The notes beneath the pieces were generated by a model that did not search any database, was not told the origin of the DNA, and saw only the letters and a list, made by a program, of their open reading frames with translations. A stretch of DNA of 35,746 nucleotides from Alphaproteobacteria bacterium (GTDB lineage: Bacteria; Pseudomonadota; Alphaproteobacteria; JAJUGE01). Shown here in pieces: positions 9,274 through 17,725 of this stretch. The position numbers and the translations under genes were made by a program. The stretch spans positions 1-35,746 of the forward strand of contig JAJUGE010000029.1 of assembly GCA_029268305.1 (NCBI GenBank). Reading direction: 5' to 3'. How positions within the stretch are numbered: the first letter of the stretch is position 1; every line of letters begins with the position of its first letter.

Positions 9274-9741
9274 ATGAGCGGAAAGAGGCTCCTGATCGTC
9301 GGGCATGTGCCCTCCGAGAACACGCGCGCCCTCCGCGACGCCGTGGAGCGCGGCGCCAGGCATCCGGACATCGAAGGGGTCGATGTCGTCGCCCTCAGCC
9401 CGTTCGATGCCGGGCCCGAAGACGTCCTCGCCGCCGACGCGATCGTCCTCGGCACGACCGAGAATCTCGGCTACATGAGCGGCGCTCTGAAGGACTTCGT
9501 CGACCGCACCTACTACGGAGTGCTCGAAGAGAAGCAGGGGCTGCCCTTCGGTCTCTACATCCGCGCCGGCCACGACGGCACCGGCACCCGGCGCGCGATC
9601 GAGACGATCATCACGGGGCTGCGGTGGCGACAGGTGCACGATACGGTGCTGTGCCGCGGCGAGTATCGCGAGGAGTTCGTCGAACAATGCGAGGAGCTCG
9701 GGACCTTCATGGCCGCGGGGTTGGAAGCCGGAATCTTCTGA
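9274..9741 (+). CDS. flavodoxin-fold / NADPH-dependent FMN reductase-like protein
   Basis: This 155-residue protein has a flavodoxin-like alpha/beta fold. A first strand KRLLIVGHVPSENTRALRDAV is followed by a short phosphate-loop-like segment, ADAIVLGTTENLGYMSGALKDFVDRTYY, and GLYIRAGHDGTGTRRAIETII. The ENxGYMSGALKDFxDRTYY pattern is characteristic of a small family of flavodoxin-domain proteins. It probably binds FMN and could supply or exchange reduced flavin. GGGAGGA precedes ATG 9274. It is followed after 69 bases by an LLM-class oxidoreductase on the same strand, a plausible partner in flavin metabolism (inference). Confidence 0.78.
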   Translation: MSGKRLLIVGHVPSENTRALRDAVERGARHPDIEGVDVVALSPFDAGPEDVLAADAIVLGTTENLGYMSGALKDFVDRTYYGVLEEKQGLPFGLYIRAGHDGTGTRRAIETIITGLRWRQVHDTVLCRGEYREEFVEQCEELGTFMAAGLEAGIF

Positions 9742-9810
9742 CGCCGGCAACCGACTCAGGCATGATCTTGGAGGCCGATAGCCACAGAGCTAGGATGGGG
9801 AGGACGATAG

Positions 9811-10644
9811 ATGAAGATCGGCGTTTTCTATTTCGCGACCGACTACGGCATCGACATTTCCGAGCTGGCACGGGCTCTGGAGGATCGGGGCTTCGCTTCG
9901 CTCTACGTGCCTGAGCACACCCACATCCCGACGAGCCGCCGCACGCCCTTTCCCGGCGGGCCGCTGCCGAAGAAGTATGCCCACACCCACGACCCGTTCG
10001 TATCCCTGTCGTTCGCGGCCGCGGCAACCGAAAAGCTCGAGATCGGCACCGGCATCTGCCTGGTGCCCCAGCACGATCCGATCGTCTGCGCCAAGTCGGT
10101 GGCGAGTCTCGACCGTCTCTCGAACGGCCGCTTCGTATTCGGCATCGGCGGTGGCTGGAACGTCGAGGAGATGGAGAACCACGGTACCCGCTACGAGACG
10201 CGCTTCAAGCTGCTGCGCGAGCGGGTTCTCGCGATGAAGGCGCTCTGGACTCAGGAGGAAGCCGAGTTCCACGGCGAGATGGTAAATTTCGACCCCGTGT
10301 GGTCGTATCCGAAGCCCCTCCAGAAGCCGCATCCGCCGGTGATCCTCGGCGGCGAAACCGATTACACGCTGCGGCGGGTAGTAGATTTCTGCGACGGCTG
10401 GTTTCCGCGGGCCAATGCGCGCTTCACGGGCCGAACCGCGATGGAGCGGCTGCGCGCGATGGCGGACAAGGCCGGCCGCGACATATCGAGCCTGTCGATC
10501 ACCGTGTTCCGCGCGCCCGCCGATCGCAAGGTGCTCGACGAATATGCCGAAGCCGGCATTCACGCAGCGCTTCTCGAAGTGCCGGATGCGAGCCGCGACG
10601 AGATCCTGCGCGGGCTGGACGAGCAGGCTGCGCTGCTTCGCTGA
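9811..10644 (+). CDS. LLM class (luciferase-like) flavin/F420 oxidoreductase
   Basis: A 277-residue TIM-barrel oxidoreductase of the bacterial luciferase-like family. The family patterns are MKIGVFYFATDYGID, GFASLYVPEHTHIP, LEIGTGICLVPQHDPIVCAK, the strong SLDRLSNGRFVFGIGGGW motif, the LQKPHPPVILGG strand and ADKAGRD near the C-terminus. It looks like the TIGR03619 type, often labelled F420-dependent, but the sequence does not decide between F420 and FMN, and no F420-synthesis gene is in the window. GGGGAGG lies 7 bases before ATG 9811. It shares strand and context with the flavodoxin-like gene and is convergent with the acyl-CoA dehydrogenase at 10669. Confidence 0.9.
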   Translation: MKIGVFYFATDYGIDISELARALEDRGFASLYVPEHTHIPTSRRTPFPGGPLPKKYAHTHDPFVSLSFAAAATEKLEIGTGICLVPQHDPIVCAKSVASLDRLSNGRFVFGIGGGWNVEEMENHGTRYETRFKLLRERVLAMKALWTQEEAEFHGEMVNFDPVWSYPKPLQKPHPPVILGGETDYTLRRVVDFCDGWFPRANARFTGRTAMERLRAMADKAGRDISSLSITVFRAPADRKVLDEYAEAGIHAALLEVPDASRDEILRGLDEQAALLR

Positions 10645-10668
10645 ACTCGCAATCGCTCGGCGGGTGGG

Positions 10669-11871
10669 CTAGAGGCCGAGAACCCGCTTCGCGATGATGT
10701 TCTTCTGCACCTCGCTCGTGCCGCCGTAGATCGTCGTCTTGCGGAAGTCGAAATAGCCGGGCGCGAGTGCAGCGGCATACTCCGGCCCCACAGGCTCTTC
10801 GTTCCAGCCGTGCTTCAGGGCGCTGAGGACGTACGGCTGGGCGTAGTAGCCGACGGCTTCCATCAGAAGCTCCGAGAGCTCCTGCTGGATCTCCGTGCCT
10901 CGCAGCTTCAGCAGCGACGATTCGGGTCCAACCTCGCGATCGGCGGAGCCGGCGGCGAGATAGCGGAGCGCTGTCGACCACAGCGAGGCGACCTGACTCT
11001 CGAGCGCGGCGATGCGGCCGGCGAAGCCCGGATCACGGATCAGCGGCTGCCTGCCGTCGTCCGGCTCGTTTGCGGCGACCTCCTGCACCTGACGCAGGAA
11101 GCGGGCGCACATACCGAATCCGGCCGCCGCGCCCGAGCGTTCGTGGCCGAGCAGGTACTTTGCGATCGTCCAGCCCTCGCCTTCCTTGCCGACGAGGTTT
11201 TCCGCGGGCACGCGCACGCCCTCGAAAAAGACCTCATTGAATTCGTGCAGGCCGTTGATCCGGTAGATCGGCCGGACGGTGATCCCCGGGGTCTTCATGT
11301 CGATCAGGAGAAACGAGATGCCCTCCTGCTTTCTCCCCTCGGTGCTCGTGCGAACCAGGCAGAAGATCCAGTCCGCCCAATGGGCGCTGCTCGTCCAGAT
11401 CTTCGAGCCGTTGATCACGTACTCGTCGCCTTCCCGGCGCGCACGGGTCTTGAGCGAAGCGAGGTCGGAGCCCGCCCCTGGCTCGGAGTAGCCCTGACAC
11501 CAGAGCACGTCGCTCGACAGGATGCCGGGGATGTGGCGCTCCTTCTGTTCCGCCGTGCCGAAATGCAGCAGCACCGGGCCACACAGTGACACGCCGAAGT
11601 TCGTGTAGCGCGGCGCGCCGGCGAGGTAACTCTCGACCTCGAAGATCAGTTTCTGAACGGCCGTCCATCCGGTGCCGCCCGCCTCCTTCGGCCAATTCGG
11701 CGCGATCCAGCCCTTGACCGAGAGCGCCTTCATCCACTGGACCTGGTCCTCGCGGCTGAACTCGACACCGAGATTGTTCCTGCGGGCGAACTCCGGCGGC
11801 AGGCTTTCCGCCAGAAAAGCCCGGACCTCGTCGCGAAAGGCGCGATCTTCCTCGCTCAGCGGAAATTCCAT
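10669..11871 (-). CDS. acyl-CoA dehydrogenase
   Basis: A second acyl-CoA dehydrogenase of 400 residues, clearly a paralogue of the genes at 8003 and 27618. It has FPLSEEDRAFRDEVRAFLAESLP at the start, WCQGYSEPGAGSDLASL in the beta domain, VINGSKIWTSSAHWADW, GWTIAKYLLGHERSG, and a C-terminus YGGTSEVQKNIIAKRVLGL. The residue preceding the final G-T is Gly rather than the MCAD-type Glu. The open frame runs on to 12117, but ATG 11871 has a strong AGGAGGA just upstream and begins exactly where the family begins. It is divergent from the SDR gene at 11941 and may share an operator with it. Substrate unknown; conserved family sequence suggests branched, cyclic or aromatic acyl-CoA. Confidence 0.94.
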   Translation of the reverse strand: MEFPLSEEDRAFRDEVRAFLAESLPPEFARRNNLGVEFSREDQVQWMKALSVKGWIAPNWPKEAGGTGWTAVQKLIFEVESYLAGAPRYTNFGVSLCGPVLLHFGTAEQKERHIPGILSSDVLWCQGYSEPGAGSDLASLKTRARREGDEYVINGSKIWTSSAHWADWIFCLVRTSTEGRKQEGISFLLIDMKTPGITVRPIYRINGLHEFNEVFFEGVRVPAENLVGKEGEGWTIAKYLLGHERSGAAAGFGMCARFLRQVQEVAANEPDDGRQPLIRDPGFAGRIAALESQVASLWSTALRYLAAGSADREVGPESSLLKLRGTEIQQELSELLMEAVGYYAQPYVLSALKHGWNEEPVGPEYAAALAPGYFDFRKTTIYGGTSEVQKNIIAKRVLGL

Positions 11872-11940
11872 CGGGCGTTCCTCCTGTGTTTTCTGCGATC
11901 GTAGGGCAAGATCTGGAACGCGCAAACGGGAGGAGCGGTC

Positions 11941-12747
11941 ATGAAACGAAGGACGGCACTGGTGACGGGCTCGACACGTGGCATCGGCGAGGCGATCGCG
12001 CGGGCGCTCGCCGCCGAAGGCTGCAACATCATGCTCAACGGGCTCGGCGAGCCGGACGAGATCGAACGGCTGCGGACGGAAATCGAGGCGACGGCGGGGG
12101 TCGAGGTCCGCTATCACGGCGCCGACCTATCCAGGCGGCCCGAAACCGAAGATCTGGTGCGATCGACGCATGATGCGTTCGGCTCGGTCGACATTCTCGT
12201 CAACAACGCCGTCATTCGGCACTATCGATCGATCCCGGAGTTCGACCCGGCCGAATGGGACTACGCGATGGCGCTGAACGTGACCGCGCCGTTCGATCTG
12301 TGCCGATTGACGCTGCCGCTCATGCGGGAGAAGGGCTGGGGGCGCATCATCTCCATGTCTTCGGTTCTCGGCCTCGCCGGCCGCGCCGGCCGCGCCGATT
12401 ACGTGACGGCAAAGACGGCCCTGATCGGCCTGACGCACGCGCTCGCCGCGGAAACGCTCGGCGACCCGGACATCACGGCCAACGCCGTCTGTCCCGGATC
12501 CGTGCTTACGCCCTTCATCCGGGACCGGATCGCCAGACTGGCACAGGAAAAGGGGCTGAGCTGGGACGAGATGTCGGTGCGCTACCGCCACGACCTCGGA
12601 CAGCAGGCCGACTTCATCACGCCGGAGCGGATCGCGAGCCTCGTCACGTTCCTCTGCCGCGACGAGGCGCGCGACATCACAGGTGCGGCGATTCCCGTCG
12701 ATGGAGGCCTTTCCGGTGCATGGATGCAACCCTTGCCGGCTTATTGA
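11941..12747 (+). CDS. SDR family oxidoreductase, 3-hydroxybutyrate dehydrogenase-like
   Basis: A classical short-chain dehydrogenase/reductase (268 residues). The NAD(P)-binding motif TGSTRGIG is at 9-16, NNA at 88-90, structural Asn113, and the catalytic Ser140/141-Tyr154-Lys158 (ADYVTAKTALIGLTHALA). The NIMLNGLGEPDEIERLR stretch after the second strand resembles D-3-hydroxybutyrate dehydrogenases, and the C-terminal PVDGGLSGAW is typical of the superfamily. Exact substrate is uncertain: 3-hydroxybutyrate dehydrogenase or another 3-hydroxyacyl/alcohol dehydrogenase. GGGAGGAG precedes ATG 11941. The gene is divergent from an acyl-CoA dehydrogenase across a 69-base gap, which fits a beta-oxidation-like role. 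Confidence 0.88.
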   Translation: MKRRTALVTGSTRGIGEAIARALAAEGCNIMLNGLGEPDEIERLRTEIEATAGVEVRYHGADLSRRPETEDLVRSTHDAFGSVDILVNNAVIRHYRSIPEFDPAEWDYAMALNVTAPFDLCRLTLPLMREKGWGRIISMSSVLGLAGRAGRADYVTAKTALIGLTHALAAETLGDPDITANAVCPGSVLTPFIRDRIARLAQEKGLSWDEMSVRYRHDLGQQADFITPERIASLVTFLCRDEARDITGAAIPVDGGLSGAWMQPLPAY

Positions 12748-12798
12748 CGCACCCGGGCCGGTGGCGGAACTCAGCCGCGCCTGCGCGGTTGCCGCGGC

Positions 12799-14556
12799 AT
12801 GCCTCGGCTCCGGACGCGAGTTCTATTTGCCGCTCTGCAGGGGGCAGTCCGTCTCTTCGCCCTCGCTCTCTTCCTGCTGGCTGCCCTGCCGGCGGCAGGG
12901 CAGCAGCTCGATCTTCCATCCTCGGGTGATGGCGGAGGGGGCAGTGCTGCGCCCGCGGAGTCCGAAACCGACGCCTACAACAGCGCCTGGTTCGAGGCGG
13001 AGGAGCTAAACTCCGGGCTCCCGCCGCCAGGCCGAATGATCAATCGCATCACGCCCCGATCAACCGTGAGCGAATTTCTCATCCTCGGCGATGCGGGCGC
13101 ATTCGACCATGCGGCTCACCTCCTCGACCTGACCCTGATCCCACCGGATGATCAGGCACGCCTGGGGCCGATCCTGGCGGAGCAGCTCCACGAAGTGATC
13201 ATGCGGAAGGTCCGCGTCGATTGGGAGAGCTTGCCGGAGCGCGAGGATGCGGTCGAGACGGTCGCATCGCAGAGCGACGCGCGCGCCGGGGAGCCCAGGA
13301 AAAGCATTCGTATCGCCCTGCTCGACCTTGAGCCGCGCCCGATGTCGATCCGGATCAATCGGATCAAATCGGGTGATTCCCAGCCTGTGTGGGTCTTTTC
13401 GGCACAGACTGTCGCCAACATTCCGCACCTCTACGAAGCTTTCGGCCCCACCTCCATCGAGCGCAAGCTGCCGTCATGGCTGAAGGCGAAGCTGATCGGG
13501 CGGTACGGCTGGTGGGAAGTCCTGATGACGCCGGCGATCCTCGGCATCTCCTGCCTTTTCGCCTGGGCCACCTACCGACTGATCCATCGGCTCAACCGGC
13601 CCTTGCGGGCGAGATGGTTGCGCACCGCGATCCAGAGCAGTCGCGCCCCCGCGGCGCTGATCGTCGCGCTCACGTTCTTCTATTCGGCGACGCGCTATCT
13701 CGGCCTCTTCTCCGGTCCCGTCTACAGCACCGTGCAGCCGATCCTCGTCGCCCTGCTGATCGGGAGCTTCACCTGGCTCAGCCTCCGGTTCGTCGACACC
13801 ATTCTCGACTTCGCCACGAATCGGTACGTCGGCGAGCTGGGCCGCGAAGAAAACAGCGATTCGAGGCACCTCTACACCAACATCTCGGTGCTGCGACGGG
13901 TCGTGCTGCTGATCGCGGTCCTCGCCGCCGCGGGTCTGCTGTTCGAGGAGCTGAACGCATTCGAAAGCCTCGGTGGGGCCCTGCTGGCATCGGCCGGCAT
14001 CATCACGATCGTGTTCGGCTTCGCCGCCCAGACCGTTCTCGGCAACATCCTCTCCAGCCTCCAGATCGCCATCGCCAAGCCGATCCGGATCGGCGACACG
14101 GTCCTTTACGAGGGCCAGTGGGGCTTCGTCGAAGAGATAAACTACACTTATGTCCTGATTCGGGTCTGGAACGAGCGGCGGCTCGTCGTCCCGGTGAGAT
14201 ATTTCGTGAGCCACCCGTTCGAGAACTGGTCGATCCGGGACACGCGCGTGACGATGCCGATCGAGCTGACGCTGGACCACCGCACCGACGTGCAGGCGAT
14301 GCGGGAGAAATTCGCGGAGCTGCTGAAGGCGGACGAGCGCCAGGATCCGTCGCAGCCTCCGAAGACCCTGGTGGTTTCCCAGAACGAGAACGGGATGGTC
14401 CTTCGCTTCTACGCGACTGCCAAGGACTCTCTGGAGGCCTGGTACCTGCACTGCGACCTTCGCGAGAAGCTTCTCGTCTGTGCCCGGGAGCTCGAGGACG
14501 AGCGGTACCTGCCGCATACCCGCCTTGCTGTGAAGGCGAACACGGCAGCCGAGTAG
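12799..14556 (+). CDS. MscS family mechanosensitive ion channel with periplasmic domain
   Basis: A 585-residue inner-membrane channel. Residues 1-34 look like a signal peptide (FALALFLLAALPAAGQQ), followed by a roughly 180-residue periplasmic region. Four hydrophobic segments then run from about 235 to 400, the last a Gly/Ala-rich pore helix (GGALLASAGIITIVFGFAAQTVLGN) that leads into the conserved IAIAKPIRIGDTVLYEGQWGFVEEI beta domain and VPVRYFVSHPFENWSI, the core MscS signature. It would open under membrane tension and release solutes. No good ribosome-binding site precedes ATG 12799, but the signal peptide begins there. It is 51 bases after the SDR gene and convergent with the hydrolase at 14602. 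Confidence 0.92.
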   Translation: MPRLRTRVLFAALQGAVRLFALALFLLAALPAAGQQLDLPSSGDGGGGSAAPAESETDAYNSAWFEAEELNSGLPPPGRMINRITPRSTVSEFLILGDAGAFDHAAHLLDLTLIPPDDQARLGPILAEQLHEVIMRKVRVDWESLPEREDAVETVASQSDARAGEPRKSIRIALLDLEPRPMSIRINRIKSGDSQPVWVFSAQTVANIPHLYEAFGPTSIERKLPSWLKAKLIGRYGWWEVLMTPAILGISCLFAWATYRLIHRLNRPLRARWLRTAIQSSRAPAALIVALTFFYSATRYLGLFSGPVYSTVQPILVALLIGSFTWLSLRFVDTILDFATNRYVGELGREENSDSRHLYTNISVLRRVVLLIAVLAAAGLLFEELNAFESLGGALLASAGIITIVFGFAAQTVLGNILSSLQIAIAKPIRIGDTVLYEGQWGFVEEINYTYVLIRVWNERRLVVPVRYFVSHPFENWSIRDTRVTMPIELTLDHRTDVQAMREKFAELLKADERQDPSQPPKTLVVSQNENGMVLRFYATAKDSLEAWYLHCDLREKLLVCARELEDERYLPHTRLAVKANTAAE

Positions 14557-14557
14557 C

Positions 14558-14601
14558 GGACGGTCGCCTTAACATAGCGGCGATGCGTCCCGAGACCGTC
14601 C
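14558..14601. terminator. inverted repeat between convergent genes
   Basis: GGACGGTC (14558-14565) and GACCGTCC (14594-14601) are perfectly complementary with a 28-base loop. They span the whole gap between the mscS-family stop and the hydrolase stop. No T-run is present, so it is a possible bidirectional 3'-end hairpin rather than a sure terminator. Confidence 0.35.
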
Positions 14602-15291
14602 TCAGCCGCTTAGGATCAGCCGGGTCAGCGCGTCGGGCGCGCTCAGCATCGGATAGTGTCCGGTGTCGAGCTCATGCCAACGGGCGTTGAGCGCCTCGGC
14701 GCAACGGCGCTGATGGGCCTCGCCGGGGTTGCGGGCCTGCCGGCAGAAGATGACGGACGCATCCCAAGGCTGCGACCAGAAGCTCTCGAGTCGGACCGGC
14801 TGATGGAAAACCGCTGCCGGGTGCAGCGTGCACCGCGGGGTGGCAAAGGCCTGAAGCTCTGGATCCAGTCCCGGAAACGGCGGCACGTCGGGATTGTGGC
14901 GGTCCGGCCCGACCGCGAGTTCGGTTTCGATGGCCGCGGACCGCGTGACGATATCGCGGATCTTCTCGCCGTCGCGAAGTGCCAGCGCATCGACGAACAC
15001 CAGCCTCGAAATGCGTTCGCGGGCCTGTTCCGCCACTCGTGCGAGCACCATGCCGCCGCTGGAGGTGCCCACCAGCACGACCTCGTGAAGATCCTCGTAG
15101 AAAAGCAGCTGAACGATCTCGTCCGCCTGGCTTTCGGTGGTGATCCCCGGACGGATCTGCCCGGCACGCTCGCCGCACCCGTCCAGCGACGGCGCGTAGA
15201 CTTCGTGGCCCTCCGCACGCAGCCGCTCCGCGACCGGCTTCCAGATCCAACCGCCCTGGTAGGCCCCGTGGATCAGCACGAAAGTCGTCAT
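14602..15291 (-). CDS. alpha/beta hydrolase, esterase-type
   Basis: A compact alpha/beta hydrolase of 229 residues, close in pattern to plant-type methylesterases and bacterial pyrethroid-hydrolase-like enzymes. It has the oxyanion-hole start FVLIHGAYQGGWIWKPV, then GHEVYAPSLDGCGER, the nucleophile elbow LVGTSSGGM (Ser77), LVFVDAL with the probable acidic strand, and the C-terminal catalytic His in DTGHYPML. All three triad positions appear intact. Substrate cannot be told. GGAGGAGA lies just upstream of ATG 15291. It is divergent from the LLM oxidoreductase at 15412, and the pair may act in one catabolic route (inference). Confidence 0.88.
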   Translation of the reverse strand: MTTFVLIHGAYQGGWIWKPVAERLRAEGHEVYAPSLDGCGERAGQIRPGITTESQADEIVQLLFYEDLHEVVLVGTSSGGMVLARVAEQARERISRLVFVDALALRDGEKIRDIVTRSAAIETELAVGPDRHNPDVPPFPGLDPELQAFATPRCTLHPAAVFHQPVRLESFWSQPWDASVIFCRQARNPGEAHQRRCAEALNARWHELDTGHYPMLSAPDALTRLILSG

Positions 15292-15411
15292 TCCCTCTCT
15301 CCTCCACGGTCGCGGATGCTACTGTCGGCGAACCTGGGTGCGGCCGCCATCCGCATCGATCCAATGTCATCATGCCGGCCGCACCGGCTTTCTGGAAGAG
15401 GAACTGCCCGT

Positions 15412-16308
15412 ATGCACATCGGCTACAACATTCCGAGCAATCAGGGCGTCGAGGATCCGAACGATCTCGTCTCACTGGCCGTGCTGGCAGAAAAGCTCGG
15501 GTGTCACAGCGTTTGGGTGAGCGAGCATCTCTTTCACTCCGCCTATGTGGCGGAGCGTCTCGGCGATCGCCCGTATCATGATCCGCTCACGATCCTGACC
15601 GCTGCGGGCTGCGCCACAGAGAGGGTCCGGCTCGGCACCTCGGTGCTGGTGCTGCCGTGGCACGAGCCGCCGCGGCTGGGAAAAAGCATCGCCACGCTCG
15701 ATCATCTGTCGAGGGGCCGAGTCGATCTCGGAGTCGGCGTGGCAACGACGCGCGACGAGTTCGAAAATCTGGGCGTGGATTTCCGGTCGCGAGGGCGGCG
15801 CACCAACGAAGTGCTCGGCGCGCTGCAGGCGCTCTGGACCCAAGATGTTCCGTCGTTCCAGGGTGAGTTCTACCGGTACGAAGGTCTCAAGTTCTCGCCG
15901 AAACCTCTGCAGAAGCCGTATCCGCCCATCCTGGTGGGCGGGACCAGCGAGGCCGCTCTCCGCCGCACTGCCCGCTTCGGCGACGGCTGGCACACCCAGC
16001 GGCTGACGCCAGCGCAGGTCAGGGAGACGCTGCCACGCATCCGGGCTTTGCTGAAAGAGGCAGGCCGCGATCCGGAGCGGCTCCGGGTATCGATCGCGCT
16101 CGGCCTGAAATTCGTCGATACCCCTTCCGACATCCCCGCCACCGAAAGGAACACGCTCCGCGGGACCGAGGACGAGGTCGCCGAGACGATTCGCGCCTAT
16201 CGGGATGCCGGTGTCGAGGAGGTGGTGATCACGATAGCGACGTCGAACCTGCGCGCTCACGAGGAAAGCCTGACCCGCCTGATGCGGAACGTCGCGCCGC
16301 GACTATAA
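15412..16308 (+). CDS. LLM class (luciferase-like) flavin/F420 oxidoreductase
   Basis: The second luciferase-like oxidoreductase (298 residues). It has MHIGYNIPSNQGVEDPNDL, CHSVWVSEHLFHSAYV, VRLGTSVLVLPWHEPPRLGK, the ATLDHLSRGRVDLGVGVA motif, the PLQKPYPPILVGGTSE strand and FGDGWHTQ. It is distinct from the gene at 9811, with only family-level similarity in the motifs. The open frame extends far upstream to 14656, but that part is antisense to the hydrolase. I place the start at ATG 15412, where the family begins and GAGGA lies 9 bases upstream. The cofactor, FMN or F420, is unresolved. It would oxidise or reduce a small organic substrate. Confidence 0.9.
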   Translation: MHIGYNIPSNQGVEDPNDLVSLAVLAEKLGCHSVWVSEHLFHSAYVAERLGDRPYHDPLTILTAAGCATERVRLGTSVLVLPWHEPPRLGKSIATLDHLSRGRVDLGVGVATTRDEFENLGVDFRSRGRRTNEVLGALQALWTQDVPSFQGEFYRYEGLKFSPKPLQKPYPPILVGGTSEAALRRTARFGDGWHTQRLTPAQVRETLPRIRALLKEAGRDPERLRVSIALGLKFVDTPSDIPATERNTLRGTEDEVAETIRAYRDAGVEEVVITIATSNLRAHEESLTRLMRNVAPRL

Positions 16309-16328
16309 CCGCAGAACGGCCTCTGCGG
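16309..16328. terminator. perfect 7-bp hairpin after LLM oxidoreductase gene
   Basis: CCGCAGA (16309-16315) and TCTGCGG (16322-16328) pair perfectly across a 6-base loop, starting at the first base after the LLM oxidoreductase stop. The next gene is convergent and ends at 16341. There is no T-run. Confidence 0.4.
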
Positions 16329-16340
16329 CGGCGGGTCGGC

Positions 16341-16643
16341 TCAAGTGACCGAGAGCACGGCGAGACCTACCGCTGCCGCATAACGGGCGACCTCCGCCAG
16401 CAGACGTCCCCCCGGGTGGCGATCCGCTGAACGCCAGACGCCGACCAGGGCGACGACGTTGTAGGGCACCGAGAGGCCGTAACCCACGAGCAGCGCCAGG
16501 ACCGGCAGGTCCTGTGACAGGAGGGCGATGAACAGCCCGGTGGTCACCCCGTTGACCACCACGCCGCCGACGGCTGCCCAACCCCAAAAAGCTCTAGCGA
16601 GCGGCAAGTCGCCACGCCAGAGCTGCCTCAATCCTCGAAGCAT
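16341..16643 (-). CDS. small hypothetical membrane protein
   Basis: A 100-residue protein with two clear and one probable membrane segment: WAAVGGVVVNGVTTGLFIALL, LALLVGYGLSVPYNVVALVGVW and a C-terminal VARYAAAVGLAVLSV. The N-terminus LRQLWRGDLPLARAFWGW and the middle YNVVALVGVWRSADR are patterns I recognise from a small conserved inner-membrane protein family of unknown role in proteobacteria, so it is probably a real gene. No clear ribosome-binding site is visible before ATG 16643. It lies 40 bases after the metallo-hydrolase on the same strand. Confidence 0.7.
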   Translation of the reverse strand: MLRGLRQLWRGDLPLARAFWGWAAVGGVVVNGVTTGLFIALLSQDLPVLALLVGYGLSVPYNVVALVGVWRSADRHPGGRLLAEVARYAAAVGLAVLSVT

Positions 16644-16683
16644 GAGCCGCGATCGCCGCGACGGTATCGCTTTTTCCGGGCGG

Positions 16684-17562
16684 TTAGTCTCTCCGGTAGC
16701 GATAATGGAAGCGGTCTGCGCCGTCCGCCGTGACGAGGCCGACTGTCGGCGCCGGGAAGTGGATCGGCAGGATCAATACGTCGGTATCCGCAACCGACGA
16801 GAGAAAGCTCCGCCGGGATCGCGCGGCCTGCTCCGGGTCCCAGTCCGGATTGACCGACCAGTCCGGCTCACGGCACTGGATCGCGTGGTGCATCATGTCT
16901 CCGGTCACCACCGCCCGCTGCCCCTTCGAAAAGATGTTGACGCAGCAGTGGCACGGTGAGTGCCCCGGAGTCGGCGTGAGGGTGATGGTGTCGTCGAGGG
17001 CGAAGTCGTCGTCGACGAGCAGCGCCTGACCGGCTTCGACGATCGGCAGGCAATTGTCGCGGAACACGGTACCAGGCGGGCTGGCGCCCCGCCGGTGCTC
17101 AGCTTCCCACGCGGCATACTCGCCCTTGTGGAAGATGTACTTCGCGTTCGGAAACGTCGGAACCCACCGCCCGTCGCGCAGCGTGGTGTTCCAGCCGGTA
17201 TGATCGATGTGCAGATGCGTGCAGAACACGTAGTCGACGCTCTCGAAGCCGATGCCGAGGGCGAACAGCTCCTTGCGCCATCGCTCCTTGCCGGGAAAGT
17301 CGAACGGTGGCGGGTGCCCCTTGTCCTCGCCGGTGCATGTATCGACGAGTATCGTGTACCGCGGCGTTCGCACCACGAAGGTCTGATACGTCACCACCAT
17401 CATGCCGGATGCGGTGTCAAACGTCTCCGGCTCCATCGACGGCAGATGCCGCTCGAAGATGGTCCGGTCGAACGCCCGAAAAAAGTCCTCCGGACGTCGC
17501 CACGGCCCCTCGCGCTCGATCACCGCGTCGATGGTGACGTCGCCGATTCTGATCTGGCGCAT
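16684..17562 (-). CDS. MBL-fold metallo-hydrolase
   Basis: A metallo-beta-lactamase-superfamily hydrolase of 292 residues. The metal ligands are all in place: HLHIDH at 116-121, His201 (TPGHSPCHC), Asp222 (VVTGDMMHH) and His268 (LPIHFP). The layout resembles quorum-quenching lactonase and organophosphate-hydrolase-like members (IRIGDVTIDAVIERE, then TFVVRTPRYTILVDTCTG), which act on lactones or esters. That substrate guess is weak. The open frame reaches 17598, but ATG 17562 has a strong GGGAGGAG a few bases upstream and begins the family sequence. It is divergent from fumC across a 207-base gap. Confidence 0.9.
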   Translation of the reverse strand: MRQIRIGDVTIDAVIEREGPWRRPEDFFRAFDRTIFERHLPSMEPETFDTASGMMVVTYQTFVVRTPRYTILVDTCTGEDKGHPPPFDFPGKERWRKELFALGIGFESVDYVFCTHLHIDHTGWNTTLRDGRWVPTFPNAKYIFHKGEYAAWEAEHRRGASPPGTVFRDNCLPIVEAGQALLVDDDFALDDTITLTPTPGHSPCHCCVNIFSKGQRAVVTGDMMHHAIQCREPDWSVNPDWDPEQAARSRRSFLSSVADTDVLILPIHFPAPTVGLVTADGADRFHYRYRRD

Positions 17563-17725
17563 AAGCTCCTCCCCTCTGTTCGACGACGAGCGTAGCAACG
17601 CCTCGGCCCGGCCGCCAGTCGCACGGCGGCGGCAGCAGCGGGACGTCGAACCAATTCTGCGAATGAAATCAGGCCCGCGTTTTGAGAACCGGACCCGCGC
17701 AGCGCCGTTCGCTACTCAGTCGCAG

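Noticed and set aside
11872..12117. N-terminal extension of the second acyl-CoA dehydrogenase
   Set aside because: The extension is antisense to the SDR gene, and ATG 11871 has a strong AGGAGGA.
14656..15411. N-terminal extension of the LLM oxidoreductase frame (550 residues in total)
   Set aside because: This part is antisense to the alpha/beta hydrolase. The LLM family sequence begins at ATG 15412, which has its own ribosome-binding site.
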